A DNA stretch of 35,419 nucleotides from Oscillibacter sp. CAG:241. GTDB taxonomy: Bacteria; Bacillota; Clostridia; Oscillospirales; Oscillospiraceae. The stretch is taken from assembly GCA_000435975.1 (NCBI GenBank), contig FR884084.1:13008-48426 (forward strand). Reading direction: 5' to 3'. The first letter of the stretch is position 1. Every line of letters begins with the position of its first letter. Made by a program: the position numbers and the translations under genes. The notes under the pieces were generated by a model, which was not told the DNA's origin, searched no databases, and saw nothing but the letters and a program-made list of their open reading frames with translations. Shown here piece after piece: positions 1-10,738 of the stretch.

Positions 1-300
1 GGGCTTGTCAAGGGCGGGGCCGGAGGTGATGCGGATGTTCACCCCCATCTCGGCGGCGATGATGCCTGCCAGCGTGGTCTTGCCCAGGCCCGGAGGGCCA
101 TGGAGCAGCACATGGTCCAGAGGCTCCGTCCGGCGGCGGGCCGCCTCGATGAAGATGGACAGGTTCTCCTTGGCCTTCTGCTGACCGATGTACTCCCGCA
201 GGGTGTGGGGCCGCAGGGACAGCTCGCCGCTGTCCTCCGGCAGGAAACTCTTGGATACAAGAGGCTCCTCGTAGATGTCCGTTCCAAAGTCAATGCTCAT
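1..300 (-). CDS. ruvB: Holliday junction branch migration ATPase RuvB, N-terminal part (cut by window edge)
   Basis: The frame is open through the left edge of the window, so only the first 100 residues are visible. RuvB is the hexameric AAA+ motor that, with RuvA, drives branch migration of Holliday junctions during recombinational repair. The visible part has the typical acidic N-terminus (MSIDFGTD) and a Walker A motif, GPPGLGKT, near residues 68-75, followed by an Ala/Gly-rich helix. The ATG at 300 has a good GGAGG ribosome site in the 12-bp gap after ruvA. It is the last visible gene of a ruvC-ruvA-ruvB operon. The identification is firm; the C-terminal half is not in the window. Confidence 0.97.
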   Translation of the reverse strand, partial: MSIDFGTDIYEEPLVSKSFLPEDSGELSLRPHTLREYIGQQKAKENLSIFIEAARRRTEPLDHVLLHGPPGLGKTTLAGIIAAEMGVNIRITSGPALDKP

Positions 301-312
301 GCATCCGCCTCC

Positions 313-912
313 TTACCGCACCATTTTTTTCAGAGCCTGACGGATGATCTCCTCCAGGGGCAGGGCGTCCATGTCGATGCCCTTCAGGGCCAGGCCGATC
401 TCCTGAGAGCCGTAGCCCAGCACCGCCAACGCGGCGGCGGCCTCGCCGCCCTTGTCGCCGGGAAGGACCACGGGAATCGCGCCGCTGCCCTGGGCGGAGA
501 AGCTGCTCTGATCCTTGGCCAGCTTGTCCTTCAGCTCCAGAATGATGCGCTGGGCGATCTTTTTTCCGATGCCCGGGGCGGCGGTCAGGGCCTTTTCGTC
601 GCCGGTAACGATGGACAGGGCCAGATTCTGGGGCGACGTGGACGACAGCACCGCCAGCGCCGCCTTGGGGCCTACGCCGGAGACGCCGATGAGCATCTTG
701 AAGCTATTGAGTTCCGCCTGGGAGGAAAAGCCATACAGCTCGAAAATTTCCTCCCGGACATGAAGATAGGTATACAGCTTGGCGCGCTCACCCTTTTTCA
801 GCTGGGACAGGGTATAGTTGGTGGTGGCGCAGGCATAGCCCACGCCGCCGCAGTCGATGACGGCCAGATTGGGGCCGGTTTCGGCCACGGTGCCGTTTAC
901 ATAGTAAAACAT
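313..912 (-). CDS. ruvA: Holliday junction branch migration protein RuvA
   Basis: RuvA binds the four-way junction as a tetramer and positions the RuvB motors. The 199-residue length is normal. An N-terminal OB-fold (about 1-62: MFYYVNGTV, then YTYLHVREEIFELYGF) is followed by two helix-hairpin-helix motifs around GVSGVGPKAALAVL and TAAPGIGKKIAQRII. A flexible acidic linker and a C-terminal RuvB-binding helix (EEIIRQALKKM) complete the protein. The start lies one base after the ruvC stop, so the two are translationally coupled. ruvB follows 12 bases downstream. There is nothing unusual in it. Confidence 0.98.
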   Translation of the reverse strand: MFYYVNGTVAETGPNLAVIDCGGVGYACATTNYTLSQLKKGERAKLYTYLHVREEIFELYGFSSQAELNSFKMLIGVSGVGPKAALAVLSSTSPQNLALSIVTGDEKALTAAPGIGKKIAQRIILELKDKLAKDQSSFSAQGSGAIPVVLPGDKGGEAAAALAVLGYGSQEIGLALKGIDMDALPLEEIIRQALKKMVR

Positions 913-913
913 A

Positions 914-1426
914 TCAGACGGTCTCCTTTACATCCGGGTCCTTCTGCCGCAGGAGGCTGGTGGCGCTGCGGGCGCGGCACATGGCGATGGCCAGCGCATC
1001 GGCGGCATCGTCGGGCCGGGGAATGGACTTGAGCTTCAAAAGCCGCCGGGTCATGTCCATGACCTGGTGCTTGTCGGCCAGGCCATAGCCCACTACCGCC
1101 TGCTTGATCTGCATGGGGGTGTATTCATATACCGGCAGGTGCATCCGCTGGGCGGTATACAGGATAACGCCCCGGGCGTGGGCCACGGCGATGCCGGTGG
1201 TAATGTTCTTGCTGAAAAACAGCTCCTCGATGGACATTTCGTCGGGCCGGAACCGGTTGATGAGCGTCTCCATATCCTGGGCGATCTGCACCAGACGGGC
1301 AGCCAGCGGCTGGCCCGCCGGCGTGGTAATGGCCCCGTATTGGATCATCTGCTGCCGGCCCCCCTGGGTCTCGATGACGCCGAAGCCCACCGTGGCCACA
1401 CCGGGGTCGATGCCTAATATGCGCAT
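914..1426 (-). CDS. ruvC: Crossover junction endodeoxyribonuclease RuvC
   Basis: RuvC is the Mg-dependent resolvase that cuts Holliday junctions processed by RuvAB. I start it at the ATG at 1426, giving 170 aa, because the protein then opens with the conserved MRILGIDPG and a GGAGG site lies about seven bases upstream. The longer open frame to 1486 would run through the promoter. Catalytic acids are visible: Asp7 in GIDPG, Glu67 in SIEELFF, and Asp140 and Asp143 in RPDDAADALA. The Phe-rich FF wedge follows the Glu. It is first gene of ruvC-ruvA-ruvB and has its own promoter. Confidence 0.97.
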   Translation of the reverse strand: MRILGIDPGVATVGFGVIETQGGRQQMIQYGAITTPAGQPLAARLVQIAQDMETLINRFRPDEMSIEELFFSKNITTGIAVAHARGVILYTAQRMHLPVYEYTPMQIKQAVVGYGLADKHQVMDMTRRLLKLKSIPRPDDAADALAIAMCRARSATSLLRQKDPDVKETV

Positions 1427-1454
1427 AGCCGCTCCTCCACCGTGTAATCGTCTT

Positions 1455-1483
1455 ATTATAACAAATGTTCGTGTAAAAAGCAA
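1455..1483 (-). promoter_or_regulatory. Sigma-A type promoter for ruvCAB
   Basis: On the minus strand a TTGCTT -35 (1478-1483) and a perfect TATAAT -10 (1455-1460) are separated by 17 bp, about 30 bp ahead of the ruvC start. The -35 sits next to the T-tract of the xerD terminator, so the two units are tightly packed. It is predicted from sequence only. Confidence 0.75.
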
Positions 1484-1485
1484 CA

Positions 1486-1513
1486 CAGCACAGTAAAAAA
1501 CTGCGCTGTGCTG
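1486..1513 (-). terminator. Probable terminator after xerD
   Basis: CAGCACAG (1486-1493) and CTGTGCTG (1506-1513) are exact inverted repeats just past the xerD stop. On the minus strand they are followed by TGTTGCTTTTT. The loop is A/T rich. This separates spoIIM-xerD from ruvCAB. Confidence 0.6.
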
Positions 1514-1522
1514 ATTCAGACG

Positions 1523-2398
1523 TCAGGCCAGGGGATGCGCCTTGTGATAGACATCTTGCAGACGCTGCTTGACAATCTGCGCATAGATCTGGGTGGAGGA
1601 GATGTCCGCATGGCCCAGCATTTCCTGAATGGAGCGCAGATCCGCCCCGTTTTCCAGCAAATGCACCGCAAAGGAATGGCGCAGGGTGTGGGGCGTGATG
1701 TCCTTGGTGATCTCCGCCTTCCCCTGATAATATTTCACGATTTTCCAGAAGCCCTGGCGGGTCATGCGCTGGCCGTTCATGTTGACGAACAGTGCCGGCT
1801 CCTCCTGGCCCGCCAGCCGGGGACGCACAGTCTGGATATAGTCACGCAGAGCCTTCACCGCCCGGGGATACAGCGGGATAATCCGTTCTCGTTTTTCGCC
1901 GCCGCAGCGCAGAAACGCCGCCTGCAGATTTACATCCTCCCGATTCAGCGCAATAAGCTCCGACACCCGGATGCCGGTGGCGTACAGCAGCTCCAGCATG
2001 GCCCGGTCCCGGAACCCTTTTTCGTCCACGCACTTGGGCTGCTCCAGGAGCAGCTCCACTTCCCTGCCCGTCAGAATCTGAGGGCACTTCCGCTCCGCCT
2101 TTGCGGCGGCAATGCCCTTAGCAGGGTTGGCCTTCATGGCGTCGGAAACCACCAGGTAATTGTAGAACGATTTGATGGACGCGGCGCTTCGGATAACGGT
2201 GGCCGCCGAGCGGCCCCGGTCCGTCAGGTAGGTCAGATAATCGGATACGGCGGCAGGCTTGACCCGGCGCAGGTCACTGCCCTCCGGCAGCCAGGCACAA
2301 AACTGTGTGACGTCCCGGATATAGGAGCTGACCGTGTTGGCGGAGGCGTGCTTTTCCTGTTCCAGATAGATGCGGTATTGAGCGATATAGTCAGGCAT
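1523..2398 (-). CDS. xerD: Site-specific tyrosine recombinase XerD
   Basis: XerD acts with a partner at dif sites to resolve chromosome dimers before division. The 291-aa protein has the SAM-like N-terminal core-binding domain (1-90) and a C-terminal catalytic domain. All catalytic residues are visible: Arg144 in TGIRVSEL, Lys169 in the beta-hairpin, His237 and Arg240 in HTLRHSF, His263 in LGHADI, and the Tyr272 nucleophile in TQIYAQI. I use the ATG at 2398, giving MPDYIAQ, because a GGAGG lies seven bases upstream. It follows spoIIM by 22 bp. The spoIIM/xerD neighbourhood also occurs in Bacillus. That, and a full-length host-type protein, argue for the housekeeping recombinase rather than a phage integrase. 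Confidence 0.92.
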   Translation of the reverse strand: MPDYIAQYRIYLEQEKHASANTVSSYIRDVTQFCAWLPEGSDLRRVKPAAVSDYLTYLTDRGRSAATVIRSAASIKSFYNYLVVSDAMKANPAKGIAAAKAERKCPQILTGREVELLLEQPKCVDEKGFRDRAMLELLYATGIRVSELIALNREDVNLQAAFLRCGGEKRERIIPLYPRAVKALRDYIQTVRPRLAGQEEPALFVNMNGQRMTRQGFWKIVKYYQGKAEITKDITPHTLRHSFAVHLLENGADLRSIQEMLGHADISSTQIYAQIVKQRLQDVYHKAHPLA

Positions 2399-2420
2399 GC
2401 GCGTTTCCTCCTCTCTCTTT

Positions 2421-3020
2421 TTACAGTACACGGGCGATGACCCATTGCAGCAGCCGGGGGGCCAGCGTCAGCTCCAGGGCCGTTCCCAGCAGCAGTATCA
2501 GGCAGCACAGCCCTGCCCGCCGCCAATAGGCGGCATCCGGCAGGCCGGTGCGCTGTCCGCTGCGGCGGTGCGCGGCGGCGGATAAACCCTGCACCGTCAG
2601 AAGCAGGGTGCAGGGCAGAACGAACAAGCAGCGGGGGCCAAAGGCCGCTAGGGCCAGATACACGCCGCCGCGCCCCAATGCCCGGGCGAAGCAGCCCACG
2701 GAAAACGACAGGAAAAAGCCCTGTACCACGGACAGAACCGGCAGCAGAACCAATCCCGCTGCCGTAAGGCCCAGAAGCAGCGCAGCCGCCGGATATCGGA
2801 AATAGGCCGCGCCCACGCTGAGCGCCGAGGCCGAAGGCCCTTGGCCATCCGCTGTGGCCTGGGCGTATTCATGCAGATAATCGCTGAGCTCCTGGCGGTC
2901 CTGCTGGGGCACAGCCCGGCAGACGGCAAAGCCCAGTGCAGCACCCAGGCACAGCAGCAGGCACACCAGTACCAGCGCCGGAAGCCTCGGGGCCTGCGTC
3001 CTTACGGGAAACAGCTTCAT
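2421..3020 (-). CDS. spoIIM: Stage II sporulation protein M-like membrane protein
   Basis: In Bacillus, SpoIIM is the membrane part of the SpoIIDMP complex that hydrolyses peptidoglycan during engulfment of the forespore. This 199-aa protein is almost entirely hydrophobic, with about five membrane segments: near residues 17-37, then around AALLLGLTAAGLVLLPVL, SVVQGFFLSFSVGC, a central VYLALAAFGPRCLFVLPCTL, and a C-terminal LILLLGTALEL. The ATG at 3020 (MKLFPVRTQ) has GAGGTGA upstream, so I prefer it to the longer frame beginning at 3152. It is co-directional with xerD 22 bp on. The family match rests on topology, size and synteny; the sequence is divergent. Confidence 0.78.
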   Translation of the reverse strand: MKLFPVRTQAPRLPALVLVCLLLCLGAALGFAVCRAVPQQDRQELSDYLHEYAQATADGQGPSASALSVGAAYFRYPAAALLLGLTAAGLVLLPVLSVVQGFFLSFSVGCFARALGRGGVYLALAAFGPRCLFVLPCTLLLTVQGLSAAAHRRSGQRTGLPDAAYWRRAGLCCLILLLGTALELTLAPRLLQWVIARVL

Positions 3021-3161
3021 TTGCGCACTCACCTCATCTGATTCTATGAGACAAGCAGGGCAAATAGAAGCCATTAGCCCAGCAAAAGGGGCGCTCTCTA
3101 ATATAGGCCAAAAACACCGCCGACGCAAGGCTTTTTTAGGCAGTGAAAGCAAGTTTGTGAG

Positions 3162-3197
3162 TTATGTTAAATTGTTATGTAAACATGATTATGTAAA
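3162..3197. repeat. Three spaced TTATGTAAA repeats upstream of spoIIM
   Basis: TTATGTAAA occurs at 3175-3183 and again at 3189-3197, with a degenerate copy TTATGTTAAA at 3162-3171. Spacing is 13-14 nt. They lie about 140-175 bp before the spoIIM start. They may be binding sites for a regulator; no known consensus is matched. Confidence 0.5.
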
Positions 3198-3240
3198 CCA
3201 TATCGGTGGGAGACGCCGAATAGCCCTATACGGGCGGAAA

Positions 3241-3290
3241 AGGGCAAGATATGGGATGCGGAGCATTCACCGTGTCCCATATCTTGCCCT
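3241..3290 (-). terminator. Strong hairpin, probable terminator of the queA-yajC-TIGR04086 unit
   Basis: Exact 16-bp arms at 3241-3256 and 3275-3290 extend inward with two G-U pairs and three more pairs to a stem of about 21 bp with an 8-nt loop. On the minus strand it is followed by TTTTCC, a short U-tract. It lies 80 bp beyond the TIGR04086-type stop, so it fits a terminator for that transcript. The plus side has no T-run. Confidence 0.6.
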
Positions 3291-3369
3291 CACAGATGAT
3301 CACGATCTGTATAGTCCGGCGTCAAGTGTTTTTTCGCCGCCGGTGCATTTTCGTGATTTTCACCATGGC

Positions 3370-3798
3370 CTATTTCCGCCTCGCGGGCTTCCGGATCGGT
3401 GCGCGGGGGTCCCGGCGCTTTTTCCGGGGCCTCCCGCTGCCCAGCAGCCCCGCCGCCGCGGCGCCCGCAAACAGGGCGGCAGTCAGATACAGGCCACCCT
3501 CCCGGAAGGACGGGTCTCCCAGAGCGACGCCTGCCAGCCATGCCAGCGGGTACGCAGCCAGAGCCGCTGCCAACGCCGCTGGCAGGGTCCCCTCTCCCCT
3601 GCCCCGGATGGCCAGACGCGCCCCTGCGAAGGATGCCAGCACCCAGCAGCCGCAGCTCCAGGCCAATGTCCCGGTTTCCGGCAGCACCCCCTTCACCACC
3701 AGCAGCGCCCCCAGAGCGCAGCCACCTGCCGCCGACAGCAAAATAGCGCCCGCTCCCAGCCAGGTCCGTTTTCCCAGGATAGCCCCCAGCACAGACAT
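3370..3798 (-). CDS. TIGR04086 family membrane protein
   Basis: This 142-aa hydrophobic protein has four likely membrane helices: near residues 12-36, 43-60, 72-92 and 102-120. It ends in a very basic tail (RPRKKRRDPRAPIRKPARRK). The pattern GALLVVKGVLPE, a Gly/Ala-rich second helix, and RGRGEGTLPAAL matches the TIGR04086 family, whose members are commonly encoded next to yajC in Firmicutes, as here. The function is unknown. The ATG at 3798 has GGGGAGG upstream, but that ribosome site is buried in a terminator-like hairpin (3799-3847), which suggests controlled expression. Confidence 0.72.
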   Translation of the reverse strand: MSVLGAILGKRTWLGAGAILLSAAGGCALGALLVVKGVLPETGTLAWSCGCWVLASFAGARLAIRGRGEGTLPAALAAALAAYPLAWLAGVALGDPSFREGGLYLTAALFAGAAAAGLLGSGRPRKKRRDPRAPIRKPARRK

Positions 3799-3847
3799 AA
3801 AAAGACCTCCCCTTGCCGCTTTTTCTAAGCGTATGCAGGGGAGGTCT
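3799..3847 (-). promoter_or_regulatory. Terminator-like hairpin that masks the ribosome site of the TIGR04086 gene
   Basis: Exact 11-bp arms AGACCTCCCCT (3803-3813) and AGGGGAGGTCT (3837-3847) enclose an inner CGCTT/AAGCG stem. Read on the minus strand, the 3' arm contains AGGGGAGG, the only ribosome site for the next gene. A TTTTT run then runs straight into the ATG at 3798. The element can therefore act as an intrinsic terminator after yajC, as a translation block, or both. Confidence 0.65.
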
Positions 3848-3863
3848 GCTTATGACGGAGAAA

Positions 3864-4295
3864 TTACTCCTGATTGTCTTTTCCCTCGGCCTCAGTTTCG
3901 GCGGGAGTCTCCTCCACGGGGGTCTCGGCAGGCTTCTCGGCCTTCTTGGACTTGCGGCTGCCGCGCTGAGCAGCAGCGGCCTGCTCGTCCAGGGTGCCCA
4001 CAGAGCCGATGGCGGACTTCAGGAACTCGATGCGGACCCGGTCCTCGCTGGTCTCGATGACCACGGTGCGATCGGTGATGGCCACGATGCGCCCATACAC
4101 GCCGCCGATGGTGGTCAGCCAGTCGCCCTTCTGCAGAGAGCTGCGCATTTCCTCGGCCTGCTTTTTCCGCTTGCTCTCGGGACGGATGAGCATGAAGTAG
4201 AAAATGGCGACCATCAGGACGATCATCAGGATAGACATACCGCCGCCGGAGGGGTTGGCAGCGCCGGACGTGGCGGCATAGGCAAATTCAATCAT
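3864..4295 (-). CDS. yajC: Preprotein translocase subunit YajC
   Basis: YajC is the small single-span membrane protein associated with SecDF at the Sec translocon. The 143-aa protein has one membrane helix at about residues 20-37 (MSILMIVLMVAIFYFMLI), the family hallmark RPESKRKKQ right after it, and the conserved MRSSLQKGDWLTTIGGVYGR core. The C-terminal tail from about residue 108 is Lys/Glu/Pro rich and probably unstructured; it is longer than in short YajC forms. It lies downstream of tgt, as in many bacteria, with its own promoter in the 109-bp gap. Confidence 0.95.
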   Translation of the reverse strand: MIEFAYAATSGAANPSGGGMSILMIVLMVAIFYFMLIRPESKRKKQAEEMRSSLQKGDWLTTIGGVYGRIVAITDRTVVIETSEDRVRIEFLKSAIGSVGTLDEQAAAAQRGSRKSKKAEKPAETPVEETPAETEAEGKDNQE

Positions 4296-4329
4296 GGGAC
4301 AAAAACTCCTTCTTTACGAATATAGCGTT

Positions 4330-4359
4330 ATTATACAATAACTCTCTCCCCTTTTGCAA
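4330..4359 (-). promoter_or_regulatory. Internal promoter before yajC
   Basis: On the minus strand TTGCAA (4354-4359) and TATAAT (4330-4335) are 18 bp apart, ending about 35 bp before the yajC start. A small CCCCTT/AAGGGG hairpin (4348-4363) overlaps the -35. This suggests yajC and the TIGR04086 gene can be transcribed apart from queA-tgt. Confidence 0.65.
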
Positions 4360-4404
4360 GGGGGACAGGCGAGTTTTTTCGGAAATCTTGCTCAGAGAGA
4401 ACCG

Positions 4405-5538
4405 TCAGATCCTTCCGCTGAGCTTTTCGCTGTACTCCCGGCGGAAGTCCGCGAAGCACCCGGCGTCCAGGCTGTCGCGGATGCGCTGGGCCAGCTTGTT
4501 GTAAAAGTACAGATTATGCATCACCGCCAGGCGCATGGCCAGCATCTCCTCCGCCGCGAACAGGTGGCGGATGTAGGCCCGGCTGAACCGGCGGCACACC
4601 GGACAGTCGCATTCGGGATCGATGGGCCGGTCATCCAGCTTGTACTTGGCGTTCTTGATGTTCATGGCTCCCTGCCAGGTAAAGAGCTTCCCGTGCCGGG
4701 CATTCCGGGCAGGCATGACGCAGTCGAAAAAGTCCACGCCGCGGGCCACGCCCTCGATGATGTTGCTGGGAGTGCCCACGCCCATGAGATACCGGGGCTT
4801 GTGGGCGGGCATATAGGGCTCCACCGCCTCGATGATCTGATACATGACCTCCGTGGGCTCCCCTACCGCCAGTCCGCCGATGGCGAAGCCGTCGCAGTCG
4901 ATTTTGGCGATCTGCTGCATGTGCCAGACCCGCAGGTCCTCATAGGTCGCTCCCTGGTTGATGCCGAACAGCATCTGCCGGGGGTTCACGGTATCGGGCA
5001 AAGCATTGAGCCGGTCGTGCTCCGCCTTGCACCGCTCCAGCCACCGGAGCGTGCGCTCACAGCTGGCCTTGGCATAATCGTACTCTGCCGGGTTCTCCAC
5101 GCACTCGTCGAAGGCCATAGCGATATCCGAGCCCAGGTTGGACTGGATGCGCATACTCTCCTCCGGGCCCATAAAGATCCGGTGACCGTCCAGGTGACTG
5201 GCGAAGGTGACGCCCTCCTCCGTGATCTTCCGCAGGCTGGCCAGTGAAAACACCTGGAATCCGCCGGAATCCGTGAGAATGGGGCCGTCCCAGCGCATGA
5301 ACCGGTGCAGGCCGCCCATCTGACGCACCACATCGTCGCCGGGACGCAGGTGCAGATGATAGGTGTTGGACAGCTCGATCTGACAGCCCAGGTCCCGCAA
5401 ATCGAAGGCGTCTACGCCGCCCTTGATGGCGGCCTGGGTGCCTACGTTCATAAACACCGGAGTCTGTACCACGCCGCCGTGGGCGCACTGGAACTCGCCA
5501 CGCCGGGCGTGTCCCTCTTTTTTGATGACTTTGAACAT
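4405..5538 (-). CDS. tgt: tRNA-guanine transglycosylase (queuine/preQ1 insertion)
   Basis: Tgt exchanges guanine-34 in GUN-anticodon tRNAs for preQ1, the base that QueA then modifies to reach queuosine. The 377-aa length is typical. Asp90 in ILTDSGGFQVFS is the general acid/base, and the nucleophile lies in GVDFFDCVMPARNARHG near residue 269. The zinc site is CDCPVC (from residue 310) with a His in YIRHLF. The start MFKVIKKEGHARRG is family-like, with a GGAGA site upstream. It lies nine bases after the queA stop, so the two are one operon. Confidence 0.98.
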   Translation of the reverse strand: MFKVIKKEGHARRGEFQCAHGGVVQTPVFMNVGTQAAIKGGVDAFDLRDLGCQIELSNTYHLHLRPGDDVVRQMGGLHRFMRWDGPILTDSGGFQVFSLASLRKITEEGVTFASHLDGHRIFMGPEESMRIQSNLGSDIAMAFDECVENPAEYDYAKASCERTLRWLERCKAEHDRLNALPDTVNPRQMLFGINQGATYEDLRVWHMQQIAKIDCDGFAIGGLAVGEPTEVMYQIIEAVEPYMPAHKPRYLMGVGTPSNIIEGVARGVDFFDCVMPARNARHGKLFTWQGAMNIKNAKYKLDDRPIDPECDCPVCRRFSRAYIRHLFAAEEMLAMRLAVMHNLYFYNKLAQRIRDSLDAGCFADFRREYSEKLSGRI

Positions 5539-5547
5539 AGATTCTCC

Positions 5548-6573
<1,026 letters not shown>

Positions 6574-6624
6574 ATTGTTCGTCCTGTTTCCGGTAAATTG
6601 TGCCAATGGCACCGTCAAACAAAC

Positions 6625-6653
6625 AGTATAGTATATTTTCCTCGTTCCGGCAA
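6625..6653 (-). promoter_or_regulatory. Promoter for queA-tgt
   Basis: On the minus strand TTGCCG (6648-6653) and TATACT (6625-6630) are 17 bp apart, about 52 bp before the queA start. It is back to back with the plus-strand T-box promoter roughly 100 bp away. Confidence 0.75.
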
Positions 6654-6748
6654 CCGTTTTTCGGAAAAAAGGAGAGAAAAACCGGATGTGGGGTACAGCA
6701 CATCCCGGGCAGCACCGGAAAAATGCGGCCAAGGTCCGTTTGAAGTGC

Positions 6749-6776
6749 TTGACAACGGCGCGATCTGTGGTAAAAT
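6749..6776 (+). promoter_or_regulatory. Promoter for the alaS T-box transcript
   Basis: A perfect TTGACA (6749-6754) and TAAAAT (6771-6776) are separated by 16 bp. Transcription would start near 6783, just before the T-box leader. Confidence 0.8.
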
Positions 6777-6782
6777 ACAAGC

Positions 6783-7011
6783 GATAAAGGCAATGACGAG
6801 AAGAATCTGCCGCAAAATGCGCCGCAAGCGAGACGGGGATGGTGTGAGCCCGCCGGACGCCTGGCAGAGGGCCGTCTCTGAGCCGGCGGCGACGAGCCGC
6901 ACGCCCCATCCCCGTTACCGGATGACTGAGATGACGGCTCCGGCCGTTAATTAGGGTGGTACCGTGAAGCATCGCTTCGCCCCTATGTGGGGCGGGGCGT
7001 TTTTGTGTTTT
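6783..7011 (+). ncRNA. T-box leader with alanine specifier
   Basis: The leader senses uncharged tRNA and controls read-through into the downstream genes. Stem I can be drawn. A base with GAC/GTC flanks the 5' GAGAAGAA side of the specifier loop, and TCTGCC (6806-6811) pairs with GGCAGA (6863-6868). The distal part has an AG-bulge (GCGAGAC) and a GGTGTGA loop closed by CGGG/CCCG. The specifier codon GCC (Ala) then falls at 6871-6873, followed by a purine. The T-box sequence AGGGTGGTACCG is at 6953-6964; its TGGT matches a tRNA 3' end with discriminator A. The Ala specifier agrees with alaS downstream. Confidence 0.93.
6973..7004 (+). terminator. T-box regulated terminator
   Basis: CGCTTCGCCCC (6973-6983) pairs with GGGGCGGGGCG (6989-6999), including two G-U pairs, around a 5-nt loop, then TTTTTGTGTTTT. 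It competes with the antiterminator formed by the T-box sequence. Confidence 0.9.
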
Positions 7012-7022
7012 AGGAGGCGATT

Positions 7023-7676
7023 ATGGAGCGGCGTGTAATTGATATGGAAAAGGACCCGCGGTGGGAGCAGTTTCAGCTGTTCAGCGGCTACACCTTCCCC
7101 TACGCCGGGGTAACGGTGCAGCTGGATGTGACGGCTCTGGAGCTGCGGCTGCGGGCGGAGCACAAGCCCATCTTTCTGACCATGCTGTATGTCATTCACC
7201 GGGCGGTGAACCGGGTGCCGGAGCTGCGGCGGCGCATTGAGGACGGCCAGGTGGTGGAGTACGACGAATGCCCGGTGTCCTTCACCGAGCTGAAGCCAGA
7301 CGGCAGCTATGCATACTGCCGTATGGAGACGGCCCGTATCCCCTACGAAGACTATATCGCCATGGGCCGCCAGCAGCAGGCGGCGGCCCGGCAGGGCGGC
7401 ACCATTGAAACGGACCGGCAGGCAGAAAGTCCCTGCATCTTTGCCTCGTGCCTGCCGTGGCTGAACTATACGGCTCTGACCCACCCGGCCTGCACTCCGG
7501 CGGACAGCAACGTCCGGGTCAGCTGGGGGCAGCTGTTCATGCGCTGTGGCATGACCCAGCTGTCTGTATCCATCCAGGTCCACCACGCCCTGGCGGATGG
7601 GTGGCACATTGCCCGGTTTTACCGGACCCTGGAGGAAGAGATCGCCGCCCTGTGCCCCACAGAAGAAAATCAGTAA
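7023..7676 (+). CDS. Chloramphenicol acetyltransferase-like (CatA fold) O-acetyltransferase
   Basis: The 217-aa protein has the size and motifs of type A chloramphenicol acetyltransferases: a C-terminal QVHHALADGWH block with catalytic His188 and structural Asp192, a SCLPWLNY segment around residues 142-149 like the CAT SxxPW motif, and an N-terminal FPYAGVTVQLDVT strand. CAT enzymes are trimers that acetylate hydroxyls using acetyl-CoA. Chromosomal clostridial relatives often have no proven resistance role, so the substrate is unknown. It is the first gene after the alanine T-box and lies 30 bp before alaS, so its expression should rise on alanine starvation. The ATG follows a clear TAGGAGG site. 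Confidence 0.82.
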   Translation: MERRVIDMEKDPRWEQFQLFSGYTFPYAGVTVQLDVTALELRLRAEHKPIFLTMLYVIHRAVNRVPELRRRIEDGQVVEYDECPVSFTELKPDGSYAYCRMETARIPYEDYIAMGRQQQAAARQGGTIETDRQAESPCIFASCLPWLNYTALTHPACTPADSNVRVSWGQLFMRCGMTQLSVSIQVHHALADGWHIARFYRTLEEEIAALCPTEENQ

Positions 7677-7706
7677 AATACATTTGAAATAAAGGAGTAA
7701 TGAACC

Positions 7707-10352
<2,646 letters not shown>

Positions 10353-10388
10353 AGCCGGGAGAGAGATCATAGAGAAAGGAGCATGACC

Positions 10389-10733
10389 ATGCGAGACGAC
10401 AACTGCCTGTTCTGCAAGATCGTTGGCGGGGACATTCCCTCCAACAAGCTGTATGAAGATGAGCTGTGCTATGCCTTTTACGACATCGCCCCCCAGGCTC
10501 CCACCCACTTTCTGGTGATCCCCAAGGATCACATTGGCTCCGTGGCGGAGGTAAACGGCGGCAACAGCGCCGTGGTGGCCCACATTTTTGAGGTCATCGC
10601 CCGGCTGTGCCGGGAGCTGGGCCTGGAGAGCTACCGGGTGGTGTCCAACATCGGCGAGCAGGCCGGTCAGAGTGTGCACCATCTGCACTTCCACGTACTC
10701 TCCGGCCGCGACATGACCTGGCCTCCGGGCTAA
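10389..10733 (+). CDS. HIT family nucleotide hydrolase
   Basis: Histidine-triad proteins of this branch (HinT-like) cleave purine nucleoside phosphoramidates or adenylylated substrates. The N-terminal CLFCKIVGGDIPSNK and the triad HLHFHV (within SVHHLHFHVLSGR) are diagnostic, and the protein ends with the family-typical MTWPPG. I prefer the second ATG, at 10389 (MRDDNCLFC, 114 aa), because the AGGAG site is only one base from the first ATG at 10383 but seven from this one. It lies 36 bp after alaS, so it probably shares that transcript. The stop is five bases before the 120-bp palindrome. Confidence 0.95.
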   Translation: MRDDNCLFCKIVGGDIPSNKLYEDELCYAFYDIAPQAPTHFLVIPKDHIGSVAEVNGGNSAVVAHIFEVIARLCRELGLESYRVVSNIGEQAGQSVHHLHFHVLSGRDMTWPPG

Positions 10734-10738
10734 GGGCA

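Larger units (their letters stand above)
3021..3369. other. Intergenic region between spoIIM and the TIGR04086 gene
   Basis: About 350 bp without a supportable gene. The half near spoIIM is A/T rich and contains three spaced TTATGTAAA-type repeats (3162-3197). The other half has a strong hairpin (3241-3290). I could not identify a convincing sigma-A or sigma-E promoter for spoIIM here. Confidence 0.6.

Noticed and set aside
1523..2398. Phage or integrative-element integrase
   Set aside because: The tyrosine recombinase is full length, has the XerD layout and lies in the spoIIM-xerD setting. No attachment site, excisionase or phage gene is nearby.
7023..7676. Acquired chloramphenicol resistance gene
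   Set aside because: The catalytic motif is intact, but the gene is embedded in a T-box/alaS unit without mobile elements and with host-like composition. Only a CAT-like fold can be claimed, not resistance.
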